Shown: piece after piece, positions 26,396 through 33,154 of the stretch | Layout of the letters: every line of letters begins with the position of its first letter | How positions within the stretch are numbered: the stretch's first letter is position 1 | Origin: a bacterium | Lineage (GTDB): Bacteria; Patescibacteriota; Saccharimonadia; Saccharimonadales; UBA4665 | Direction of reading: 5' to 3' | Length of the DNA stretch: 41,352 nt | Assembly (NCBI GenBank): GCA_027448765.1 | Contig: DAIDMV010000005.1 | Location: 9,530-50,881 of the forward strand | The notes under the pieces: generated by a model | Seen by the model: only the letters and a program-made list of their open reading frames with translations | Databases searched by the model: none | What the model was told of the DNA's origin: nothing | Position numbers and translations under genes: made by a program

Positions 26396-26403
26396 GCTTA
26401 AAA

Positions 26404-26479
26404 GCCGTCTTAGCTCAGCTGGTAGAGCGCTTCCATGGTAAGGAAGAGGTCTCGGGTTCAATTCCCGAAGATGGCTCCA
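26404..26479 (+). tRNA. tRNA-Thr (GGU)
   Basis: A 76-nt cloverleaf. The acceptor GCCGTCT pairs with AGATGGC (one G-U); the anticodon stem CTTCC/GGAAG encloses ATGGTAA with anticodon GGT (reads ACC/ACU). The discriminator is T and CCA is encoded. The order Thr-Tyr-Thr in one short cluster supplies two Thr isoacceptors. Confidence 0.97.
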
Positions 26480-26502
26480 TTTGTGATAAAAATCATAGAT
26501 TT

Positions 26503-26511
26503 TGATATAGT
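26503..26511 (+). promoter_or_regulatory. Extended -10 promoter of candidate small RNA
   Basis: TGATATAGT: extended TG plus TATAGT (5 of 6 to consensus) lies 24 nt after tRNA-Thr(GGU). The predicted start is near 26518, upstream of three hairpins and a terminator but more than 130 nt before rpmG. Confidence 0.45.
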
Positions 26512-26517
26512 ATTGTA

Positions 26518-26610
26518 GTTAAATATTAATGTTAAGTATAAAAAAAATACTTAAAATAAAGTTCTTATAAGAACAAAAAAGCACTGGAATGATCAATCGG
26601 TGCTTTTTTT
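26518..26610 (+). ncRNA. Candidate small RNA or attenuated leader with three hairpins
   Basis: Between tRNA-Thr and rpmG lie three consecutive hairpins. The first is TTAAGTAT (26532-26539) with ATACTTAA (26547-26554); the second is the perfect 14-nt palindrome GTTCTTATAAGAAC (26561-26574); the third is a terminator stem (26575-26610). The predicted transcript is about 93 nt. It also contains a 13-codon ORF (ATG at 26530, MLSIKKILKIKFL, stop within the second hairpin). No known RNA family was recognised. It could be a trans-acting RNA, a peptide-controlled attenuator of rpmG, or just a processed tRNA-operon trailer. Confidence 0.35.
26575..26610 (+). terminator. Rho-independent terminator after tRNA cluster
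   Basis: AAAAAAGCAC (26575-26584) pairs with GTGCTTTTTT (26600-26609), with a 15-nt loop and a T7 tract continuing into an AT-rich run. The flanking A-tract would also make it work on the other strand. It is the clearest intrinsic terminator in the window. Confidence 0.8.
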
Positions 26611-26649
26611 ATTTATTTTTTTTATTTTTAATGATAGTATATAGTCTAT

Positions 26650-26856
26650 ATGGCAAAAAAAGGTGATAAAAGAAAATTAATCGGTTTGATTTCTGAAGAG
26701 AGTGGGGAAAGAATTTATTATACTCATAAAAACACTCAAAATACTCCAGAAAAATTATCTCTTAAAAAATATAGTCCTAAGTTAAGACGTCATGTTGTTT
26801 TTACTGAAACTAAGAAGTCGCTAGGTCGTAACGAAGTTAAACCTCGTAAAAAATAA
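26650..26856 (+). CDS. rpmG: Ribosomal protein L33 (zinc-free form)
   Basis: 50S protein near the E site. The 68-residue product has [49 protein letters not shown], matching L33 (KI.LVS..TGxxYxTxKNxxxxPEKLxLKKYxPxxRKHVxxxExK), plus a short basic tail. The CxxC pairs of zinc-binding L33 are missing. A possible -10 (TAGTAT with extended TG, ending at 26640) lies 9 nt before the ATG and there is no Shine-Dalgarno. Its stop codon directly touches the stop of the convergent GH15 gene. Confidence 0.9.
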   Translation: MAKKGDKRKLIGLISEESGERIYYTHKNTQNTPEKLSLKKYSPKLRRHVVFTETKKSLGRNEVKPRKK

Positions 26857-28770
26857 TTATTTTAAGCTAAGAAAAATATCTACAAATGATGATTCACTCC
26901 AAACAAGTGGATTGACGCCAATTTCTTGTCTTGTGAGAGCATCAAATTGTTCACTAACAGCTCCGGTTGATCTCATTAAAGATTTCGACCAATCAATTAA
27001 TTGTTTGGCTTCGTTAATTTTATTAATTTCTAGATAATACTTAGCTAACCATAAAGTACAAACTATCCATGGATTACCCTTGAACTGGTTATTTTTTAAA
27101 AAATATTTATCGTTAACATATCTGATGACACCACCGGCTGGCGAAGTATTTTTTAAATTAACTTCTACCTGCTTTAGCGTCGAAAGCATCTCTTTTGAAT
27201 CAGACTTTAAGACATTAAAAATAAACGGTCCAATTAGACTCGAAATATCTAAGGTCGTATCGCGTTGAAGCTGATGATCCTGATCAATCAATATGCCTTT
27301 AATGAAATAGCCGTTTGATTCATCATATAATAAATCAAAATTTTTAATAATTTGATCAAGAGCATCTTGCCAATGGCTATAGTTCGTGTCACCTACCATC
27401 AAAGCTACTTCAACTGCTGATCGAAGACCTTCAATGACGCAAGATACGGTATAGGTTGAAGTTAGAAATTTTTCTTCCCATAGATCATAGCTAGGATGAG
27501 GTAAACCAGTTTCAGGATCAATAAATGAAGCCATAAAATTAGCTGCTGGTATGACTAGTTTTTTATAACATTCTTCAAGAAAATTCTTATCAGAATTCAT
27601 TTTGAAGTAATTTCTAACTAATATTAGTACGACTGCAGTCTCATCTTCTTGAATAGCTAAATTAGGTTGATTGTTATTAATTAGTGGATGCCAAGTACTT
27701 CCGACGGCTTTATCTGATAAGTATTTGTGTTGCATATAGCCATGAATAGTTATAGTGTCGATACAAAACTGTAAAAATTGTTTGGCTTCATCTATAAAGC
27801 CAAGTTTTAATAATGGGTTTAAAGCAAAAAATGCGTCACGTGGCCAGCAGTAAGCATAATAGTCTCTTCCATAGTTTAAAATACTGGAATCGCCGCTGGC
27901 AATTATTGAGCCATCTTGATCGCAATGGGCTTTAATAATTAGTAAGTTTTTGGTGATGTCAGATCTATATTTAAAATCACTTAAATTTGAATTTTCTAGC
28001 CATTTTTTCCAATAATGAATGGTGTAATCAAGCCGACTTTCCATAGAATTAAACAGATAATTATAGTGAATTTTTTCTGCACTTTCTTTTTTATGATTAG
28101 CAATTACCCAATAATCAAGTTGAATCTGATCGCTAGCTTCAACAGTTCTACTAAATCTAATCGTAGAATCAACTGACGCGTGTTCAATAGAATTGTTAGA
28201 TAATTCACCATCTTCAGCATCGACATAAGTGCCAGTCTTGCCTTCAATATGATAATTACCAACCGAATACTGGTCAAAACTTTTGCCATCTTCGAATTTG
28301 CCACTGATAATTAAAGATTTTTTATCTCGATAATTATAAATATAGTTACCGCTTGGAACATACATAGCTGTATCACCTCGTCCTTCGTTAGATAAAACGA
28401 AAACTTGGTGAAAAAAAATTTTAATTGCTTGAGCTTTATCTGATAAGTTGTCAATAACAACATGACGGATAAAGGAATTAAAGTCGGGATCAGTATAATC
28501 ATTAAAAGTTAATCTAATTTTTAAGGCTTCATTTTCCATTGTAATACGAGATACTAGACTGTCTTTAACATAATCTAAGTTAATTTGCCATTGACCATCG
28601 TTAACCCAACTAAATTGATCATTGACGAAAATACCAATTTTATGGTGGCAGTTTCTTTCCGTAATTAAATTATCTAGACCCACATAGGGGAAATAAAAAT
28701 CATTAACCAAGCCAAATTCATCTAAACCGACAAATATTTGGTTGTTACTTAAAACAATTGGTCTAGCCAT
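26857..28770 (-). CDS. Glycoside hydrolase family 15 (glucoamylase-like)
   Basis: Releases glucose from the non-reducing ends of alpha-glucans (or cleaves related alpha-glucosides). The 637-residue product has an N-terminal beta-sandwich region and a C-terminal (alpha/alpha)6 barrel. Motifs are YAYCWPRDAFFALNPLLKLGF, the general-acid region GLPHPSYDLWEE, and the catalytic-base region GVNPLVWSESSFVDIFL at the very C-terminus. There is no signal peptide, so it is probably cytosolic. It is the last gene of a three-gene operon; its start overlaps the GH57 gene by 8 nt. Glucodextranase or trehalase activity cannot be excluded. Confidence 0.88.
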   Translation of the reverse strand: MARPIVLSNNQIFVGLDEFGLVNDFYFPYVGLDNLITERNCHHKIGIFVNDQFSWVNDGQWQINLDYVKDSLVSRITMENEALKIRLTFNDYTDPDFNSFIRHVVIDNLSDKAQAIKIFFHQVFVLSNEGRGDTAMYVPSGNYIYNYRDKKSLIISGKFEDGKSFDQYSVGNYHIEGKTGTYVDAEDGELSNNSIEHASVDSTIRFSRTVEASDQIQLDYWVIANHKKESAEKIHYNYLFNSMESRLDYTIHYWKKWLENSNLSDFKYRSDITKNLLIIKAHCDQDGSIIASGDSSILNYGRDYYAYCWPRDAFFALNPLLKLGFIDEAKQFLQFCIDTITIHGYMQHKYLSDKAVGSTWHPLINNNQPNLAIQEDETAVVLILVRNYFKMNSDKNFLEECYKKLVIPAANFMASFIDPETGLPHPSYDLWEEKFLTSTYTVSCVIEGLRSAVEVALMVGDTNYSHWQDALDQIIKNFDLLYDESNGYFIKGILIDQDHQLQRDTTLDISSLIGPFIFNVLKSDSKEMLSTLKQVEVNLKNTSPAGGVIRYVNDKYFLKNNQFKGNPWIVCTLWLAKYYLEINKINEAKQLIDWSKSLMRSTGAVSEQFDALTRQEIGVNPLVWSESSFVDIFLSLK

Positions 28771-29983
28771 TAAAATCGACTCCTAAGTCGAATAATCTAG
28801 AACGAATATCATTTAAAGCATTCATGAAGTTCATGTAAGCGATGTAGGGAGTATCATAGGCGCTAAAATAGGCATGAATATCACCATCATTAAACCATTT
28901 AGTACACATGTAGTAAAAATGATCAGATGTTTGTAATTTACGCCAATCAGAGATTAAATTGATATTATTCGTTGAAAGAACTTGTTGTTCTAATTGATAT
29001 AACGCCGAAATAGAATTTTGTTGCATAGAATTACCGAGCCAAGCTGAAAGATCTCGTTCGGTATCTGCCCAGGTAACAGTATAGGGCATATCAATATAGT
29101 CAACTGGTTCAAAATTATCAATGGCTTCTGAAACTGTCATAAAGCGATGATTGTCGTTTTTTAACCATTCGACTGGTAGGTGTTCCATAAAATCAAAAAT
29201 TCCGGTATGTTCCCATTGATGCTCACCGAACGTTTCATAATCCATGAATAAATCAATATTAGTAGCGTTATGGTCTTCTGATACCCAGTGACAAAATTTA
29301 TTAGCTGTTAACGGCCATTCAGACCAATTTTTATCTCCAAACCGAAAGGCAATGTCGTCAGATAATTTGTAGTTTTTTAACAATAAGCTGATCTTGGAAG
29401 TGTTAACCGGACGATAAACAAAGTTGGGGCTTCGCCAATTTAAAATATTGTCCCAACCTTCTGCTAAAATTCCTTTAAAGCCAGCTTCTTCAGCCCAGCT
29501 AGCTAATTCATTGTTGTAAGCGAGCTCAGTATTTCTGAAAACATTAGGCTTTTGACCAAAAATTTCAAATATCTTTTTTTGATGCATATCGACTTGACGT
29601 TGAAATTCGTCTTTTGAATAAAAGAAGGCTAGAGAATGATAGTATGTTTCAGCTACAATTTCTACTCGACCACTAGAGACTAATTCCTTGAAAGAATTAA
29701 GAACATTAGGAGCGAAATTTTCCATTTGTTCTAGAACGGTTCCCGAGATTGATAAACTTAATTTGAATTCAGGGTGTTTATTTAATAATCTTAATAAAAG
29801 ATTATTAGTTGGTAAGTATGATTTTTCGGCGACTTTATTAATAATTTGAACGTTATTAGTTAAATTATCCTCGTAAGAGTTAAAGTAGTTATGGTCGACT
29901 CCAATATCAAAAACCGTATAGTGTTTAATTCTAAAGGGTTGATGTACATGTAGATAAAGTACAATTGCTTTTTGGTAGTTCAT
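28763..29983 (-). CDS. Glycoside hydrolase family 57 (alpha-amylase-like)
   Basis: Retaining alpha-glucan hydrolase. The 406-residue product has GH57 region 1 LYLHVHQPFR (residues 10-19), region 3 FRNTELAYN (nucleophile Glu) and region 4 FMDYETFGEHQWEH (acid/base Asp). It is shorter than GH57 branching enzymes (over 500) and fits the compact alpha-amylase group. There is no signal peptide. It overlaps the upstream glycosyltransferase by 4 nt and the GH15 gene by 8 nt, so the three proteins are made together, fitting a glycogen-turnover unit. Confidence 0.9.
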   Translation of the reverse strand: MNYQKAIVLYLHVHQPFRIKHYTVFDIGVDHNYFNSYEDNLTNNVQIINKVAEKSYLPTNNLLLRLLNKHPEFKLSLSISGTVLEQMENFAPNVLNSFKELVSSGRVEIVAETYYHSLAFFYSKDEFQRQVDMHQKKIFEIFGQKPNVFRNTELAYNNELASWAEEAGFKGILAEGWDNILNWRSPNFVYRPVNTSKISLLLKNYKLSDDIAFRFGDKNWSEWPLTANKFCHWVSEDHNATNIDLFMDYETFGEHQWEHTGIFDFMEHLPVEWLKNDNHRFMTVSEAIDNFEPVDYIDMPYTVTWADTERDLSAWLGNSMQQNSISALYQLEQQVLSTNNINLISDWRKLQTSDHFYYMCTKWFNDGDIHAYFSAYDTPYIAYMNFMNALNDIRSRLFDLGVDFNG

Positions 29984-31188
29984 ACGGCACCTGCTCTGGT
30001 GTGATAGTGATATAAATTATCTAATTTTTCAGCCGTATGATCCCATGATAAATTATTAAATTCACGGTAAGAATTATTGTAAAGTTCATTTTTTAAAGTG
30101 TCGTATCGAAGTGTTGATGAAATTTGATTGGTAATTTCTTTAATATCCCAAAAATCAACCTTTAAAAAATTATTAATAACTTCGGCTACACCAGATTGTT
30201 TAGAGATGAGAGCCGGTACACCATATCCGATTGACTCAAGAGCAGTTAAACCAAAAGGTTCAGATACTGATGGCATAACAAATAAATCGCCGATAGCAAA
30301 AGCATCTCTTAAATTTTTACCTCTTTGAAAATCGGTGAATAGAACTTTATCACCGATACCTAAATCAGCTGCCAAAGTAACTAACTCTAGGAACTGTTCT
30401 CCATTACCAACTAATAAAAAAAATGTTTTAGGATTATAGTAAATTACTTCCTTAGCCGCATAGAGTAAATTAGTTAAGCCTTTTTGGATGGTCATTCGAC
30501 CAATATTGGTAACAATTTTGTAACCTTGGCTTTTTAACTGTCTAAGATATGTGTAGGTGTTAGATTCGTTGATATCAATTGCAAAATCTTCTGGGTTAAT
30601 GCTGTTGTGAATGACAGAAATTTTATCGGCTGGTATATCGTAATCTTGAATGATTTTGTTTTTTGTATGGTTTGATACTGCAACAATACTATCAGCTAGT
30701 CGAAAAGCTAATGATTCTATTTCAAAATGAAGTGGATTCGGTTGATTGCCACCAGATCGATCAGATTCTACGGAATGAACATGCAAGACAACAGGAATAT
30801 TTTTTCTCTCTTTAACTCTCAGGGCAGTTCTAAATGTGATCCAGTCATGGGCATGAACAATATCATATTTTTTAGTCTCGATAATTTTTAAAACAGCTGT
30901 TTCATACAATTTTTCTTGATCTGAGAAGTCAACCCAAACCTCGTTATTGTTGGCATCTATATATTTAAAAGAATCGTATGATGAACCACTCATCATAAAT
31001 TCGATACCTGATTGAGGAATTGCCGGAATAACATTCATGAAATCAAAGTTATAAGTACTTGTATAAGGCAAAACAAACTCAATTTCAATATTCCGTTTTT
31101 TAAGTGAACGGCAAATATTGTATGAAGCGACACCTAATCCACCACTATTATGTGGAGGCAATTCCCACCCAAGCATCAAGACTTTCAT
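29980..31188 (-). CDS. Glycogen/starch-synthase-like glycosyltransferase (GT-B fold, GT4/GT5)
   Basis: Transfers glucose from a nucleotide sugar to an alpha-glucan. The 402-residue product starts MKVLMLGWELPPHNSGGLGVASYNICRSL, the GT5-like glycine-rich acceptor region. It contains YDIVHAHDWITF, and in the C-terminal domain VTNIGRMTIQKGLTNLL and the EX7E motif MPSVSEPFGLTALESIGYGVPA. It heads an operon with GH57 and GH15 hydrolases, which supports a glycogen role rather than cell-surface glycan synthesis. Whether it uses ADP- or UDP-glucose is not readable here. AAAGG precedes the ATG closely. Confidence 0.85.
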   Translation of the reverse strand: MKVLMLGWELPPHNSGGLGVASYNICRSLKKRNIEIEFVLPYTSTYNFDFMNVIPAIPQSGIEFMMSGSSYDSFKYIDANNNEVWVDFSDQEKLYETAVLKIIETKKYDIVHAHDWITFRTALRVKERKNIPVVLHVHSVESDRSGGNQPNPLHFEIESLAFRLADSIVAVSNHTKNKIIQDYDIPADKISVIHNSINPEDFAIDINESNTYTYLRQLKSQGYKIVTNIGRMTIQKGLTNLLYAAKEVIYYNPKTFFLLVGNGEQFLELVTLAADLGIGDKVLFTDFQRGKNLRDAFAIGDLFVMPSVSEPFGLTALESIGYGVPALISKQSGVAEVINNFLKVDFWDIKEITNQISSTLRYDTLKNELYNNSYREFNNLSWDHTAEKLDNLYHYHTRAGAV

Positions 31189-31226
31189 TACCTTTGTTTT
31201 TTATCCCTATTATTTTTATTAATTAC

Positions 31227-31255
31227 ATTGTACCCTCATTAAAATCTAAACACAA
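31227..31255 (-). promoter_or_regulatory. Possible promoter of alpha-glucan operon
   Basis: On the minus strand, TTGTGT (31255-31250), a 17-nt spacer and TACAAT (31232-31227). The predicted start is near 31220, giving a leader of about 30 nt with AAAGG before the ATG at 31188. The -35 is weak (3 of 6). Confidence 0.4.
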
Positions 31256-31267
31256 GCAGTTTTAATT

Positions 31268-31292
31268 TGCTATAATATTAATTATAATAGCA
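31268..31292. repeat. Imperfect palindrome upstream of small unknown gene
   Basis: TGCTAT (31268-31273) and ATAGCA (31287-31292) are inverted arms around an AT-rich centre; the left arm is part of TGCTATAAT, an extended -10. A second TATAAT is at 31283-31288, 11 nt before the ATG at 31300. It could be an operator over the promoter, but such repeats arise easily in AT-rich DNA. Confidence 0.35.
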
Positions 31293-31299
31293 TATAACA

Positions 31300-31668
31300 A
31301 TGGTAAAAAATTGCTGTCAGATTAGTCAAGAATTAATTCATAAGATTAGTTATGAAAACGATAGATTAAACGATCTAGCTCAAAAAAGATCTTATATCGC
31401 ACAAAAAAACGACATTCTGGAAAAACGACTTGAATCCATGAATTTTGAAAATAATCAGTATGGTGCTTTATTCGTGAGTCAATTCGTGGTTTATGCTCTT
31501 GGGAAGCATTTAAAATATGCTACTCAGGAAGCTATGACTGCAAAAAAAATCATACATCATCAAAAAATTAAAGATGATTGTATTCAAGAGCTTGATATTG
31601 TCATAGGTGCATTTTGCAATAGTACGTTTGGTTGTAAATTCTTGAACGAGCAATTAGAGAGCTTTTAA
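31300..31668 (+). CDS. Small protein of unknown function, helical, Cys-containing
   Basis: Not recognised. The 122-residue product is predicted to be mostly helical. Its first half looks coiled-coil-like (about residues 10-50, rich in Glu, Lys and Asn) and a hydrophobic patch follows (ALFVSQFVVYALGKHL, about residues 60-75). Five Cys residues (CC at 5-6, then three in the last 35 residues) stand out in a proteome with few Cys. There is no signal peptide. Its end overlaps the convergent DUF2779 gene by 15 nt. An upstream promoter-like region and its own codon pattern support a real gene. Confidence 0.6.
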   Translation: MVKNCCQISQELIHKISYENDRLNDLAQKRSYIAQKNDILEKRLESMNFENNQYGALFVSQFVVYALGKHLKYATQEAMTAKKIIHHQKIKDDCIQELDIVIGAFCNSTFGCKFLNEQLESF

Positions 31669-33138
31669 ATAATTATAGATCTCAACCATAGCTAAAGTGT
31701 CTAAACCACAATAGACCAACAAATCTTTAATGACTTTTTCTTTGCTAAATTGAGGATTATTGTCTAAAAAGGTTTGCATCCAAATTCTTTGAGCTGATTC
31801 ACCTTCTGAAATATTTAATGATTTATAAGACAATTTTTGGTTTAAAACGGGTAAAACCTTTTTAATTGAAGCTGAACCTTGAAAATCTTTATCGATGTAT
31901 AACCCATCACTAAATGGAACCATTAAATCAACTATCCGTGAATTGATTTTTTTTAATTGATCTTTTTTTTCAGGATATAATTTAGCCAATAAAACATTAC
32001 AGCTTGATTCGAAGGACATGTTCCAAACTACAATTGAACCAGTTTCACCTATATTATCAATTAGTTGATCTGTTAATGGTTTAACGGGGTTTGTTGAGTC
32101 TTGGTGAATATACTCGAAGTGTTTTAATTTTTTATCTGGAGCTTCAATCACATCTAAGGAATATTGAAATGGTAGTTGTTGGTAAGGTTTTAAGCCGTCA
32201 AATGGTGGAATAACGCTGGCTAAGGTTTCGTAATCAAGAAAATAGATTGGGAATTTTAATGTCTCTAAAAAGCTATGGATTTTTGTTTGATCGATAATAG
32301 GTTTTTTATCTTTAAAAGCTTGCACCTGGCGTTGTTGCTTGGTGGTTAAATAAAAATCATCTGGAATTTGACTTAAACTAGTGATATTCATTTCGTCAAA
32401 TTTGATTAATAATTGAGCGTTTAATAAGTATAAGTTTAAAATCGAATCAGCTGGAACCGTTTCGATTGACTTATAGATTTTGAGCCAATCTTGAAAAGAA
32501 TTGAGTCGGCAGTAAATTGGTGATAAGTCTGGTTTTTGGTAACTTGTTGCTGTTTTTAAAGCTTTTTGAATTTGATGAGAGGTTAATTTTCTTAGTTTTT
32601 TAACTTCTTCAGTTACTTCAGTCACTTTAGTGAGTTTTTCTGGATCGATCTCTCCTTGACGGACATAACTATTATTAACATGGGCAACGAAAATTTGATG
32701 AACCAAAAAACCTAATTTTTCAAGAATAAAAGCTTGAAAAGCTAGATCGTAATGATGGTCGGGCTTAACTCTGGTACTAGATTTAATCTCATAAAGATTA
32801 ATCTCTTTTTGAGAGATAAATTCAATTACATCACAAATGCAAGTTAGTTCTTCGTATTTAAAACGAGCTTGTAACAAAAATTGAGGTGGGTTTTGCAGGG
32901 CTTGATTGGTTTTTTGAAGTAGGTTATCGTAATCGTTTGGAATACTCATATCAAAGCCAAGTTTCTCGACTTCGCCTTTAAAAATTTTCTCTGCGTATGA
33001 CTCAAACAGGTGACCAGCATCAAATAAAGCTTGAGTATTTTCATCAATCGGAGGTAAGAGATTTTTTTGGTGTTTTTTAAGCCACAGCCAAGCTGGATGT
33101 TTTAAAAATAAAATATAATCAGATTTCGATAGTTCCAT
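31654..33138 (-). CDS. DUF2779-type nuclease (possible Cas4-like part plus DEDD exonuclease)
   Basis: The 494-residue product resembles DUF2779 proteins. The N-terminal half has features of a PD-(D/E)xK nuclease of the Cas4/RecB type (FDAGHLFESYAEKIF, INLYEIKSSTRVKPDHHYDLAFQAFIL, with ExK in YEIKSS). The C-terminal half has a DEDD exonuclease pattern: FLDYET, SIVVWNMSFESSC, a middle RIVDLMVPF, and YCGLDTLAMVEIY. Four Cys that would mark an iron-sulfur cluster are not evident. No CRISPR is in the window. A TATAAT lies 6 nt before the ATG, so its mRNA would be leaderless and made from within the gap to the ATPase gene. Confidence 0.75.
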   Translation of the reverse strand: MELSKSDYILFLKHPAWLWLKKHQKNLLPPIDENTQALFDAGHLFESYAEKIFKGEVEKLGFDMSIPNDYDNLLQKTNQALQNPPQFLLQARFKYEELTCICDVIEFISQKEINLYEIKSSTRVKPDHHYDLAFQAFILEKLGFLVHQIFVAHVNNSYVRQGEIDPEKLTKVTEVTEEVKKLRKLTSHQIQKALKTATSYQKPDLSPIYCRLNSFQDWLKIYKSIETVPADSILNLYLLNAQLLIKFDEMNITSLSQIPDDFYLTTKQQRQVQAFKDKKPIIDQTKIHSFLETLKFPIYFLDYETLASVIPPFDGLKPYQQLPFQYSLDVIEAPDKKLKHFEYIHQDSTNPVKPLTDQLIDNIGETGSIVVWNMSFESSCNVLLAKLYPEKKDQLKKINSRIVDLMVPFSDGLYIDKDFQGSASIKKVLPVLNQKLSYKSLNISEGESAQRIWMQTFLDNNPQFSKEKVIKDLLVYCGLDTLAMVEIYNYLKAL

Positions 33139-33144
33139 TAGTTT

Positions 33145-33150
33145 ATTATA
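33145..33150 (-). promoter_or_regulatory. -10 box of DUF2779 nuclease gene (leaderless)
   Basis: A perfect TATAAT on the minus strand with 6 nt to the ATG at 33138. It lies in the 16-nt gap after the P-type ATPase gene, so any upstream element must lie inside that gene. Confidence 0.55.
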
Positions 33151-33154
33151 GTCT

